Positions 44,484-53,940 of a stretch of DNA of 64,000 nucleotides are shown piece by piece. The notes under the pieces were generated by a model. The model made no database searches, was not told the origin of the DNA, and was given only the letters and a program-made list of their open reading frames with translations. Origin of the DNA: CAWGCA01 sp963820955 (GTDB taxonomy: Bacteria; Pseudomonadota; Gammaproteobacteria; Chromatiales; Chromatiaceae). Location of the stretch: the NCBI GenBank assembly GCA_963820955.1, contig CAWGCA010000003.1, positions 254,378 to 318,377 of the forward strand. The letters run 5' to 3'. Numbering within the stretch: position 1 is the stretch's first letter; each line of letters starts with the position of its first letter. The translations under genes were made by a program, and so were the position numbers.

Positions 44484-45992
44484 AATGGCACATACTTAAG
44501 CGGTAATAGACTGAAATAGAAGACAAAAAAGGCTGATTCTGGTGATAAGATGCAAATCGCCAAACCCACACCAAACAACCAAGGAACCAGCCTCAATGCA
44601 TCCTAATCAACGTGCTTTCATACATCAACAAAATCGTGTCAGAACTCACGCCGCAAATAGCGACACCTATGCCTTCTTTAACCTACTGACCGGCCCGGAG
44701 TTCCTGGACCAAGTGGAATTATTGTTACCCGAGCATCGGGAAAGGCTGTTTCCCCCCACAGAAACGCTGTCTATGTTTCTGGCCCAAGCGATGAGTCAGG
44801 ATCGCTCTTGCCAGAGTGTAGTAGATGATGTCGCAATCAAGAGATTGGTGGGTGGACTGCCGGTCTGCAGCACCCATACAGGCGCCTACTGTCAGGCGCG
44901 GAAGCGATTGCCATTAGAAATGATCTCGATGTTGACCCGCCATGCCGGACACATGATAACTGAACGCACCCCGAACACATGGCACTGGCGAGGTCGTCCA
45001 GTCAGGCTGGTGGATGGTGCTACCGTTACACTACCCGATACGTCGGCCAATCAGGAGATTTATCCCCAACCGAGCAGTCAACAACCCGGACTGGGATTTC
45101 CTTTGTGTCGCCTGGTCGGAATCATCTGCCTGGCCAGTGGTGCGGTACTCGATGCGGCCATAGGGCCTTGCCAAGGCAAAGGAAGCGATGAGCAGTCTCT
45201 GCTCAGATCAATGCTTGACACGCTCGAATCGGGTGACGTCCTGTTGGGCGATGCATTCTACGCCACCTATTTTCTATTGTGTGCATTGCAGGAACGGGGC
45301 GTAGATGGCGTGTTCGAACAACAGGGATCACGACGGCGCAGTACAGATTTCCGTCGTGGTCAGCGGCTGGGGCAGCGTGACCATGTGATTGAATTGCACA
45401 AACCGAAGATCAAACCTGCCTGGATGAGGCAAGCTGACTACGACCAAGCACCAGATAGTCTGAAGGCGCGAGAACTCTATACTGGCGGTAAGATACTGAT
45501 GACGACGCTGCTTTGCCCAAAGCGGACAACCAAAGCCGCCCTGAAGGGGCTTTATCGAGAGCGTTGGCATGTGGAGTTGGATCTGCGCAACATCAAAACC
45601 ACCTTGAGCATGGAGATGTTGAGTTGCCGAACACCGTCAATGGCGGAGAAAGAGATCTGGGTCTATCTTCTGGCCTACAATATCATCCGGCTGCTGATGG
45701 CGCAGGCGGCTTTCCTGGCCGACATGCTACCTCGACAGCTCAGCTTCAAACACACCCTGCAACTCTGGATTGCCTGGAGGAAAAGCGGAGTCGGAAGCTA
45801 CGATGACAATCAACTTGCCGGCCTGTTCATCCTTATTGCGCAACAGAGGGTGGGTAATCGACCAGGACGCATTGAACCAAGAGCTGTGAAACGGAGACCC
45901 AAACCTTTTCCACTACTCACCAAGCCCAGGTCTATTGCTCAAGAGGATGTTCGGAAATACGGCCACCCGAAGAAGCTTAAGTAAGTGCCATT
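44484..45992 (+). mobile_element. IS4-type insertion sequence, complete
   Basis: Terminal inverted repeats AATGGCACATACTTAAGC (44484-44501) and the inverse of AATGGCACTTACTTAAGC (45975-45992) differ at one position. One transposase gene fills the element, its stop lying inside the right repeat. CCCTCCGTCCC occurs just outside both ends (44472-44482 and 45994-46004). Since a further right-end remnant (AAGTAAGTGCCATT, 44456-44470) abuts the left copy, these may belong to a repeat target rather than a target duplication. Confidence 0.88.
44596..45984 (+). CDS. IS4-family transposase, complete
   Basis: A 462-residue DDE transposase. N-terminal helices carry LLTGPEFLDQVELLLPEHRE. Catalytic segments are LVDGATVTLPDTSANQEIYPQ (first D), LLGDAFYATYFLL (second D) and the YREXXXR signature LYRERWHVELDLRNIKTTL with the glutamate. 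The start at 44596 matches the position used by the truncated copy at 5653 rather than the earlier in-frame ATG. Intact. Confidence 0.93.
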   Translation: MHPNQRAFIHQQNRVRTHAANSDTYAFFNLLTGPEFLDQVELLLPEHRERLFPPTETLSMFLAQAMSQDRSCQSVVDDVAIKRLVGGLPVCSTHTGAYCQARKRLPLEMISMLTRHAGHMITERTPNTWHWRGRPVRLVDGATVTLPDTSANQEIYPQPSSQQPGLGFPLCRLVGIICLASGAVLDAAIGPCQGKGSDEQSLLRSMLDTLESGDVLLGDAFYATYFLLCALQERGVDGVFEQQGSRRRSTDFRRGQRLGQRDHVIELHKPKIKPAWMRQADYDQAPDSLKARELYTGGKILMTTLLCPKRTTKAALKGLYRERWHVELDLRNIKTTLSMEMLSCRTPSMAEKEIWVYLLAYNIIRLLMAQAAFLADMLPRQLSFKHTLQLWIAWRKSGVGSYDDNQLAGLFILIAQQRVGNRPGRIEPRAVKRRPKPFPLLTKPRSIAQEDVRKYGHPKKLK

Positions 45993-46053
45993 CCCCTCCG
46001 TCCCCTTTATTTCTTTCTTAATCTGGCCTTGAATCTACACCGAGGAACTGTAT

Positions 46054-46926
46054 ATGAACATCAAGCAGGAAAAATTATGGTACTTACACACCACCCTCAT
46101 ATTACTGCTGTTTGCTCCCGCTGCTCTGACTGAAGAAGTTGCCATTCGCTATGTCGCTGTCAGCGAGGAGTTCTTATCTGAACCGCACGACATCGTGCTG
46201 TCTCCCGACGGTCAGCAGATCTATGTCGCGGATAACGGTAACGACCGCGTCGTCGTGCTCGATGCCCAGTCCCTAAAGCAGATCACTGTATTTGCGAAAG
46301 GCGAAGTTTCTCAGCCTCATGACATGACATTCGATGAAATGGGTAGATTGCTTGTCGCTGATACCGGCAACAGCAGAATCGCCATCTATAAAAAGGTTGG
46401 AGAAGAGTGGCAATTGACCGGAGAGTTGCATGAACGGATCAGACGCCCAGAAGGCGTTGCCGTGCACGCGGACGGGCGTGTCTTCGCCACCGGCTCATTG
46501 TCGAATAACCTGGTCGTCTACGAAAGTGGTCAGGTCGTCGCAGAACGGGGCGGATTTTCATCGCCTCATGATGTCGAATTCGATCGTACAGGGATGGCAT
46601 GGGTGGCGGATGCAAACAATAATCGCATGGTGCAGCTGAACGACAAACTCGAAATTACCCGCATCCTGTCCGGTCCCCCTTACAATTTCCGCGGGCCAAG
46701 ATATCAGGACTGGGACGAAGCCAACCGCATGTATGTAGCCGACAAGTACAGTAACAGCATCAAGGTAATCGCACCCAACGGTGAGTTGCTCCAGGTCATC
46801 GGCAGCGAAAAGTCCGGCAAAGGCCCGAACCTGTTCGACCGTCCCGAGGGTGTGGAAATCCGCAGCAAGGATGTCTGGTTTTCAGATACCTATAACGACC
46901 GCATCGTGCGTTACAGGCTGGATTGA
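46054..46926 (+). CDS. Secreted NHL-repeat beta-propeller protein
   Basis: 290 residues with a signal peptide (hydrophobic about 12-28, LTEEVAIRY follows). Repeats of ~45 residues carry the NHL signature: PHDIVLSPDGQQIYVADNGNDRVVVLD, PHDMTFDEMGRLLVADTGNSRIAIY, PHDVEFDRTGMAWVADANNNRMVQL, and a final GVEIRSKDVWFSDTYNDRIVRYRL. A six-bladed periplasmic propeller, perhaps ligand-binding. No enzymatic partner nearby. Confidence 0.88.
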   Translation: MNIKQEKLWYLHTTLILLLFAPAALTEEVAIRYVAVSEEFLSEPHDIVLSPDGQQIYVADNGNDRVVVLDAQSLKQITVFAKGEVSQPHDMTFDEMGRLLVADTGNSRIAIYKKVGEEWQLTGELHERIRRPEGVAVHADGRVFATGSLSNNLVVYESGQVVAERGGFSSPHDVEFDRTGMAWVADANNNRMVQLNDKLEITRILSGPPYNFRGPRYQDWDEANRMYVADKYSNSIKVIAPNGELLQVIGSEKSGKGPNLFDRPEGVEIRSKDVWFSDTYNDRIVRYRLD

Positions 46927-46942
46927 TAAGTGCCTTCCCGGC

Positions 46943-47581
46943 CTAGTCGGCAAAGCCGGCCAATAGTTGCGCCCAGCGGTCTGGAGGCATCCGGGCGATA
47001 ACCTGGAAGCCGCCGTTGCCGTCGGGTTGAAACACGATGCCCTCGCCCTCACCCGGATAAACCAGGGTTGCCTCGCGCGCGGCGTTTCCGTGCGCGACTA
47101 TGACGCGATTAGTGCCTGGTGCCGGCGGTGTCGCCAGCAACTTTCGCGTACTGGCGACAATCGCGGCCCGCCCCCCAAAATAGCGACTCGCGCGAAGATT
47201 CATGACATCGGTCGAGAGCGTCACCTTTCCGAGATCCATCAGGCGCGCGGTTTCGACGGTGCGGCAATAGGGGCTCGCCAGCACTTCGCCAACCGGAATT
47301 TTCAACTCGCGCATGGCCTTACCAATAGCCCGGGCATTGGCGCGGCCGCTATCCGACAACTGGCGCATACGCACGGGGTCGCAATTCAGCCAGTCCCCCG
47401 CCTTGCGCACTTCGTCGGACTGTGACCAGTCTGTGGCAACATGGCGAAAGTATATATTGTAGCCTCCGGCGAGCAGTCCATCGACCAGAGCCTCGTCGGT
47501 TATCTCCGGCAGGTCGGCCGCGCCGATACGGGCCAGCGCAAGTATCGCCAGACCCAGCAGTAGGATCGATCTCCCGATCAC
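46943..47581 (-). CDS. Secreted histidine phosphatase-family protein
   Basis: 212 residues with a signal peptide (hydrophobic segment 4-20). The phosphatase core has NIYFRHVATDWSQS (the RHG-type motif with Val in place of Gly), LSDSGRANARAIGKAM, VLASPYCRTVETARLM and the second catalytic histidine in RVIVAHGNAAREA. Phosphoglycerate-mutase fold; substrate unknown. Convergent with the propeller gene; its start overlaps the stop of a degraded HEAT-repeat gene. Confidence 0.85.
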   Translation of the reverse strand: MIGRSILLLGLAILALARIGAADLPEITDEALVDGLLAGGYNIYFRHVATDWSQSDEVRKAGDWLNCDPVRMRQLSDSGRANARAIGKAMRELKIPVGEVLASPYCRTVETARLMDLGKVTLSTDVMNLRASRYFGGRAAIVASTRKLLATPPAPGTNRVIVAHGNAAREATLVYPGEGEGIVFQPDGNGGFQVIARMPPDRWAQLLAGFAD

Positions 47582-47990
47582 TCTGACTCCAGTTTGTGCC
47601 GGCTCTCCCCGGCTATTTCCCGCACATCTGCGTTATCATCTTCCAACAGTGGTTGGATGTAGACTTTGGCGCGATAGCTGTAACTCAACGCCAGATAGCG
47701 ACAGGCGTCGCCCCGTACGCGCGGATCCATGTGCAGGGTCAACTACCCCAGCTGTGGGATATACTCCCGCAGAAGCGTGGTTCCCTGGTACTCCTCGTTA
47801 ATCGCTCCAACACCAAGACGTATATTGATCTTTGCGTCGGCATCATCGAGCAGTTCGATAACCCGTGCAATGAGAGCGCTCTCTTTCGCGATCACAGCCA
47901 GCACTCTATCAACCTCACCTTCAGCCAGCATGGCCTCCAGATAATCCCGGATACCCTGATGGGAAACATACAGAATACTCGATCAGATCG
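47579..47990 (-). pseudogene. HEAT-repeat-type protein remnant
   Basis: One frame reads SHQGIRDYLEAMLAEGEVDR, IELLDDADAKINIRLGVGAI, LLREYIPQLG, then an in-frame TAG (47740-47742), then LTLHMDPRVRGDACRYLALS and VYIQPLLEDDNADVREIAGE. HEAT-like helical repeats are obvious after the stop. The N-terminus is missing. Confidence 0.6.
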
Positions 47991-48319
47991 CTGCCCTTGG
48001 CGAATTCATAAACAGGCGAGTAATTAACGACTGGCAATCTTATCCCGGTAGAGAGTTCCGTCAAATCTTTCTCTCAAGATTTTCATCGCAAAAAATCACC
48101 GTCTCAAAAATCGATGCGACTCGTAATCGCACCACTTCTGTTTCTATCCACTTGGTTTAAGTGGATAATTCCCCCATGTACTGATTTGACTTAGCGGATA
48201 TCACCTTCCTTGAGAGCTTGGAGTGTTTCGGCCATCAAATCATTCACTACCTCCAGGTGCCTTGGTTGATGTGATAATCGTGCTTCTAATACTTTTTTAT
48301 GCTACCCATCCGTACCTCC
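47991..48319. other. Intergenic stretch, no gene seen
   Basis: About 330 bases between the HEAT-repeat remnant and the left end of the next element. No credible frame; A+T-rich. Confidence 0.45.
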
Positions 48320-50741
48320 CTAGGCCTGCCCTTTACCCGTAAATAGAGCTGGACAAAAACAAAACCGCCAGCCATGATGGGCGGCATGAAACCCCAAAAC
48401 CTGATCAAACAAACACTATCACGGCCTGAGTCGGTCCTAATTGTCCAGCAAATCCTCGAAGGCAACAGCGAATCCCATCGTAGCGCCATCGCGGGCCTGG
48501 TGTGTCAACACTTTAAGTTCTTTAGCACATTGGGTAACCCACAGATAGCCAGTTGCCTGAAAGCCCTGCGAGAACTGGAACAGATCGGTAAATTTGAATT
48601 ACCCCAAGCTCAGGCACCAGCCCCAATAACACAGCCCAAGAGATTAGAAGCACCCGTGGAAGTGCCGCTGGCGCTGCCCTCATCAGCGGGCCAGATCCAG
48701 GCGCTTGAGCTGATACGTGTCGGCGATGATGCTCAGACCCGCATCTGGAACGAGCTGATGATCCAGGATCACCCCCGGGGAGCAGGCCCCTTTTTTGGCG
48801 CCCAGATTCGCTATCTGATCCGCTCGGAGCATGGCTGGCTGGGTGGATTGGGTTTCAGCGCATCCGCTCGGCATCTCAAAGATAGAGACCAATGGATTGG
48901 CTGGGATCCACAAATCCGTATGCAGCATCTGGATCGCGTTATTAATATGAGCCGCTTTCTTATCCGCGCATCCGTGCGCTGCCCTAATCTGGCCTCTAAG
49001 GTGCTCGGGATGTCATTACGGCGCATCGCCGATGATGTTGAATTACGCTATGGCTATCGTCCATGGCTGGTAGAGAGTTTTGTGGATCTGTCGCGCCATA
49101 CCGGCAGTTGCTATCAGGCTTCCAACTGGATCGAGGTAGGCAAAACCCAGGGACGGGGGCGTCAGGACAGAAAGCACCAACATGGCGAGAGTGTAAAAGC
49201 CATTTACCTCTATCCACTCGATAACAACTTCCGGGATTATATGGGCGTGGAACGCCCAGTGGTTAAACCGCTTAAAGTAATCGAAGGAGTAGAAGGAGAA
49301 GCATGGGCGGAGAATGAATTTGGTGGCGCCCGGTTAGGCGATGAGAGGTTGAGCAAACGTCTGGTCGATAGCGCCCGTATTCAGGCGGAAAAGCCGATGG
49401 AAACCTTTAATGGCGCGGCACAGGGGGACTGGTCACAGGTCAAGGGCTATTACCGAATGATCGACCAACCGGATGATGGCGCGATCACCATGGACGCAAT
49501 CCTCGAGCCGCACCGGATGCGCACCATTCAAAGGATGATGGGGCAACAAACCGTATTGTGTATTCAGGACGGCACCGACTTAAATTACAACTCTCTGGCG
49601 CAATGTGCAGGGTTGGGTGTTATCAGCGTTAATCAGACCGGTGCGCAAAGCCGGGGATTGCACCTGCACTCCAACCTGGTCGTCACTACCGATGGATTAC
49701 CGCTGGGTCTGTTAGGTGCAAAGTGTGAAGCTCCGTCCGCTGTAAAAAAACAAACCGAAGAGCAAAAGAAGGCGGCACGTAAAAAACCGATTGAACAGAA
49801 GAAAACATTCAATTGGGTTGCAGGTCTGCGCGACAGTAATGCATTGACCGCGCAGCTGCCCTCAACCCGTCAGGTCTGCGTCATGGATAGAGAGGCCGAT
49901 TTTTATGCATTGTTCTGTGAACCGCGTCGGCCACAGGTTGAGCTGCTGGTGCGTGCAAAACATGATCGTGGCACGGGGTCAGAGCACAAGTTATTCGATA
50001 CGCTCAGGCAAAGCCCAGTCTGCAGCTGGCTGACTATCCAGATACCCCGTCAAAGTGCGCGTCCCAAGCTGAGCAAACAAAAAGCGCGTCCACGCCGCGC
50101 CAAGCGCAGCGCCATGGTTGCTCTGCGATACCAACAGGTTAAGTTGCCGCCCCCTGATGAGCACAAAGAGAAGGGGCCACAGAAATTATGGGTGGTTCAT
50201 CTACGTGAAGAGAGTCCGTCAGCGGGTGAGGATGCACTGGAGTGGTTTCTATTAACCACCATTGCAGTGACCGACAACCAGATCGCTGAAACGTGTATCC
50301 GCTGGTACCGGCTGCGTTGGAGAATTGAAGATTGGCATCGTGTCCTGAAAAGTGGTTGTGGTACGGAAAAATTGGCCTACAGAACAGCTGAGCGACTGAA
50401 GCGTGGCATTGCGATCAATATGGTGATCGCTTGGCGTATTATGCTGATGACCCTACTGGGTAGGGAATGCCCAGAGTTGCCTGCCGATGTGTTGTTTTCA
50501 GATATCGAGATTGAAGTATTGGGTGCTTTTGCTAAAAAAAACACTAAACCACCCAAGCAATCTGGGAGAAGCCATAAAACTTGTAGCTTCGCTGGGCGGG
50601 TACCTTAGCCGAAAGAAGGATCCGCCCCCGGGGCATCAGATAATGTGGAAGGGATATGCTAATCTTCAGATCCTACGCGAGGGATATCTGTTGGGAAAAA
50701 GTACCGGTTCCGGATGATTTATGGGTAAAGGGCAGGTCTAG
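48320..50741 (+). mobile_element. Tn5-like (IS4-superfamily) element carrying a DruA domain
   Basis: Inverted ends CCTGCCCTTTACCCGTAAAT (48325-48344) and the inverse of CCTGCCCTTTACCCATAAAT (50717-50736), one mismatch; CTAG lies just outside at both ends. One long transposase gene fills the 2.4 kb. No clean target duplication could be seen. The insertion sits ~65 bases upstream of the start of an SDR gene. Confidence 0.85.
48374..50717 (+). pseudogene. Transposase with N-terminal DruA (DUF4338) domain, frameshift in A-run
   Basis: The N-terminal ~290 residues are a DUF4338/DruA-like domain (GPFFGAQIRYLIRSEHGWLG, RDQWIGWDPQIR, VNMSRFLIRASVRCPNLASK-like, VESFVDLSRHTGSCYQASNW, GKTQGRGR). The rest is a Tn5-type DDE transposase (FGGARLGDERLSKRLVD; CIQDGTDLNY; VCVMDREADFYALF; WYRLRWRIEDWHRVLK with the catalytic E). 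After a run of eight A (50534-50541) the frame goes off at AFAKKNTKPP. The normal family ending (NLGEAIKLVASLGGYLSRKK, PPPGHQIMWKGYANLQ) continues one frame over to 50717. Seven A would give an intact ~780-residue protein. Confidence 0.85.
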
Positions 50742-50801
50742 CCGACAACATACTGCCTGATTTCCCCGGGCCAGACTTCGCTGAGTAGGAGGGCCCCAGT
50801 C

Positions 50802-50816
50802 ATGACGAAAACCATC
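50802..50816 (+). pseudogene. SDR gene, first five codons before element insertion
   Basis: ATG ACG AAA ACC ATC preceded by a good TAGGAGGG ribosome-binding site. The next codons CTA ATT ACC GGT continue after the element at 52456, giving MTKTILITGSTDGIGL as in the intact SDR at 6381. Confidence 0.85.
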
Positions 50817-50820
50817 CTAA

Positions 50821-52455
50821 CCCGGCATAGCCGGAACCAAAATTCTTTGTATCACCTATCCTTATCCTCAGTAGCGAGAATAATGGATAGCCATCATGAA
50901 TCCCTTCATCAAACGCCACCAGGATAAAATCGCTGGCGTACTTTCCTGCTTCGATCGTGTTGTCATTACCGGAACCCTTCCCGATATCTGTTATGCGGGC
51001 GCCATGGCGAGTTACCTCAGTTACTACAAGATCAAGCTGTTCGATTACCCCCGATGGGCAGAGCCTCTGCGCAATGAGTTGCGAGACCACGCTGAGCAAC
51101 TTGCCATTGAGGCCGGCATCGAGATTGAGTTCATTCGGCGCCACAAAGCCTTTCGTAAAGAAGACCGGATCAAGTCCATCATCGCTCAACGGGGTGATCA
51201 TCCCGGCTTGGTCCATATCTTCTCGGCCATGGAATCCTGCACTGCCTATCGCCCCTGGCACGACAAGAAGAAAGGCCATACCACGCTGAAACCAACATCA
51301 GGAAAATGCCTCCATTACTACTTCTATTTCATTGACGAGTCCTTTGGGCTCTGTTACGTCCGAGTCCCCACCTGGGCACCGTTCCGTCTGCAAATCTATT
51401 TCAACGGCCACAATTGGTTGGCCCTGCGGCTGGTAAAAGCCGGCATCCCCTTCGAGATGGCGGACAATGCCTTTCTCTCCATTGCCGATCCCAAGCGGGC
51501 CCAGACGTTTGCCAACCGGCTGGATGCCAAACAACTCCACCAACGACTCAATCGGTGGGCCAAGCAATTCTGCCCGGTACATCAGCGCTTCCACTCCGGT
51601 TACCACTGGAGTCTCATGCAGGTGGAGTTCGCCACCGATGTCGTCTTTCATCAGCAGGCCGAATTCCAGCCGCTCTACTATGCCATCATCCGTACCGCCG
51701 TCCATGCCATTAAGGCGGATAACATCGCCACCTTCCTCGGCCGTAAACTCAACACCGCCTATCAGGGCGAGATAGGCAATGATTTCAGCACCCGCATCCA
51801 GGGTACACGCATCCGGCACCAGATGGGGCCGACCAGTATCAAACTCTATGATAAAGCCGGCATCATGGCCCGTGTGGAATGCACCACCAACGATGCCTCA
51901 TTCTTCAAAATCCACCGATGGGTGGAACAGCGTGACGGTTGGACACAGTGGAAACTGGCACCGCTACGCAAAAACATCTACAGCTTACGGGATTTGCGCA
52001 AGCTGATGAACGCCGCCAACGAGCGCTATCTCGCCTATATGGCAGCCATCGACAATCCCGGCGCCGGACTCAAGGACATCGATAAAATGTCAGAACGGTC
52101 CAAAGATCAGGGTCGCTCATTCCGTGGCTTCAACCTGTTCCTGGCGCAGGACTATCGCCTCTTTCTCACCCTCGGTCGTGGCGAATGGTCAATCAGCGGT
52201 TTTCGTGCCGCCGATCTGCGAGCCCACATACCCGATCTATCCCCCAGCCAATCTTCTTATCTGCTCAAGCGGCTACGTACCCACGGGCTGATCAAGAAAA
52301 TTGGCCATCGCTACAAATACTACCTCACTAAGTTTGGCCGCAGAGTCTTGGCTTCAGCACTTAAAATCCGTGAATATATCGTTCTACCAACCCTCTGTGC
52401 TGACAATGCATGAAAATTTCTTTGTACTCTTGTTCAAAATTTCAGTGGTAAGGTA
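50821..52455 (+). mobile_element. Unclassified 1.63-kb element, copy 2 (intact gene), inside an SDR gene
   Basis: Both ends are fixed by the interrupted SDR reading frame: CTAA at 50817-50820 and CTAA at 52456-52459 surround the element, and removing it with one CTAA restores the SDR codons exactly. 1635 bp. The left end has the CCGGC-ATA-GCCGG hairpin six bases in; there are no terminal inverted repeats. The same CTAA pair flanks copy 1. Confidence 0.9.
50896..52413 (+). CDS. Protein of unclassified 1.63-kb element (putative mobilisation protein)
   Basis: 505 residues. The N-terminal part (FDRVVITGTLPDICYAGAMA) and middle (KCLHYYFYFIDESFGLCYVR, PFRLQIYFNGHNWLA) are rich in aromatic residues. 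A conserved-looking core reads GTRIRHQMGPTSIKLYDKAG, MARVECTTNDASFFKI. The C-terminus is winged-helix-like (LKRLRTHGLIKKIGHRYKYYLTKFGRRVL). I find no DDE, HUH, tyrosine- or serine-recombinase motif. I recall multi-copy hypothetical proteins with this layout in several phyla, which cannot be checked here. Its exact coincidence with a duplicated, site-defined DNA unit argues that it drives mobility; this is inference. Confidence 0.7.
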   Translation: MNPFIKRHQDKIAGVLSCFDRVVITGTLPDICYAGAMASYLSYYKIKLFDYPRWAEPLRNELRDHAEQLAIEAGIEIEFIRRHKAFRKEDRIKSIIAQRGDHPGLVHIFSAMESCTAYRPWHDKKKGHTTLKPTSGKCLHYYFYFIDESFGLCYVRVPTWAPFRLQIYFNGHNWLALRLVKAGIPFEMADNAFLSIADPKRAQTFANRLDAKQLHQRLNRWAKQFCPVHQRFHSGYHWSLMQVEFATDVVFHQQAEFQPLYYAIIRTAVHAIKADNIATFLGRKLNTAYQGEIGNDFSTRIQGTRIRHQMGPTSIKLYDKAGIMARVECTTNDASFFKIHRWVEQRDGWTQWKLAPLRKNIYSLRDLRKLMNAANERYLAYMAAIDNPGAGLKDIDKMSERSKDQGRSFRGFNLFLAQDYRLFLTLGRGEWSISGFRAADLRAHIPDLSPSQSSYLLKRLRTHGLIKKIGHRYKYYLTKFGRRVLASALKIREYIVLPTLCADNA

Positions 52456-53253
52456 CTAATTACCGGTTCAACCGACGGCATTGGGCTCGAAGCGGCCAAA
52501 AGTTTGTATTCACAGGGGCACCACATCCTGCTCCACGGACGGAGCGATAGAAAACTGAAGGCGGCGGAAAAAGCACTCTCCGAGCTATCGGGTGATGGGC
52601 GTGTCGAAAGCTACCTGGCTGACCTGTCGCGCATGGCCGACGTGGAGACACTCGGCGAAGCGATTGTCGCGAACCATGAACAACTCGATGTCGTGATCAA
52701 CAATGCCGGCGTATTCCGCACCGCCGACACCTTCACGGATGACGGTCTCGACATTCGGTTTGCAGTCAACACCTTTGCTCCTTACCTGTTGACTCAGCGA
52801 CTGCTGCCACTTCTTCGACCAGGGGCGCGCGTGGTCAACCTCTCTTCCGCTGCGCAGTCGCCAGTCAACCTGGAGGCGCTGGCGGGACGGGCCAAGATCT
52901 CAGACCAGTTGAACGCCTATGCCCAAAGCAAACTGGCCCTCACCATGTGGTCCCGCACCATGGCGCATTTGCACAAGAATCGTGCCCTGGTCTTTGTCGC
53001 AATGAATCCTGGATCACTGCTCGCGACCAATATGGTGAAAGAGGGCTTCGGCATGGCCGGCAATGATATCCGCATCGGTGCGGAAATACTCGTCCGTGCG
53101 GCGCTCTCTGATGAATTCGCAGCGGCTTCCGGACTGTATTTCGATAACGACAAAGGTCGGTTCGCTTCACCGCATCCCGACGCGCTGGACCGGAAAAAGA
53201 CGGAAAGGGTCGTGCGCATTATCGAGACGGTGCTGACCGAGAAGTCGAGATAA
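52456..53253 (+). pseudogene. SDR gene, remainder after element insertion
   Basis: The frame resumes at CTA ATT ACC GGT (LITGSTDGIGLEAAKSLYSQ) and runs to the stop at 53253. The SDR is otherwise complete: NNAGVFR, NLSSAAQ and YAQSK, and the whole is closely related to the SDR at 6381. The first internal ATG (52504) is past the Rossmann glycines, so no useful protein would be made. Confidence 0.88.
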
Positions 53254-53405
53254 GGAGCAGGACATCCCTGATCAGGTGTTTTCCAGTTTTTGATCCCGCT
53301 TTATTATTATTCATGCAAGGCAATATTTACCAAGAACATCATTTACTATATGAAGCTGAATGATAATCGATGTCGACATTGACGATCAGCTTCCAGAGAA
53401 CTGAC

Positions 53406-53903
53406 ATGCTACAAATTCGCGAAGCGTCCGAAGTGGACTTCGATAAAATCTGGCCGATCTTTCAGGCCATTGCGTCGGCTGGTGATACCTATGCCTATCC
53501 GACGAACGTCACAAGAGCAGAAGGCCGGCGACTCTGGTTGGATACACCGCGCAAGACCTTCGTCGCGGAAGACGACGGCGAGGTGCTGGGCACCTACTAT
53601 ATCAAGACCAACCAGGCCGGCCCCGGCGCCCATGTCTGCAATTGCGGCTACATGGTTGCGGCCCATGCGCAGGGCAGAGGCATCGCCACCGCCATGTGCA
53701 AACATTCGCAGACCGTCGCACTGAAACTGGGCTACGAGGCCATGCAGTTCAACTTCGTTGCGTCAACCAACGAGGGCGCCGTCCGGCTCTGGCAGAAGCT
53801 CGGCTTTGACATCGTTGGCAGGCTGCCCGGAGCCTTCAAGCATCCAGTCCAGGGTAACGTCGATGCGCTGGTCATGTACAAGTGGCTGGTTCATGACGCG
53901 TAG
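53406..53903 (+). CDS. GNAT-family N-acetyltransferase
   Basis: 165 residues with the GNAT fold: MLQIREASEVDFDKIWPIFQ start, acetyl-CoA site AHAQGRGIATAMCKH (Q/R-x-x-G-x-G/A type), and C-terminal NEGAVRLWQKLGFDIVGRLPGAF. It resembles phosphinothricin-type acetyltransferases; substrate unknown. I chose the start at 53406; upstream codons are not family-like. Normal GC content. Confidence 0.88.
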   Translation: MLQIREASEVDFDKIWPIFQAIASAGDTYAYPTNVTRAEGRRLWLDTPRKTFVAEDDGEVLGTYYIKTNQAGPGAHVCNCGYMVAAHAQGRGIATAMCKHSQTVALKLGYEAMQFNFVASTNEGAVRLWQKLGFDIVGRLPGAFKHPVQGNVDALVMYKWLVHDA

Positions 53904-53940
53904 TGCGGCCATATCGGCATCGTCGGTAGACCCGAATTGT

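Noticed and set aside
48310..50750. Target duplication for the DruA-transposase element
   Set aside because: Only a palindromic CTAG is shared outside the ends; a true direct repeat could not be found.
50896..52413. HUH or DDE motif in the protein of the 1.63-kb element
   Set aside because: Histidine-rich stretches such as FHSGYHW do not have the HUH spacing and no aspartate triad could be recognised; no mechanism is claimed.
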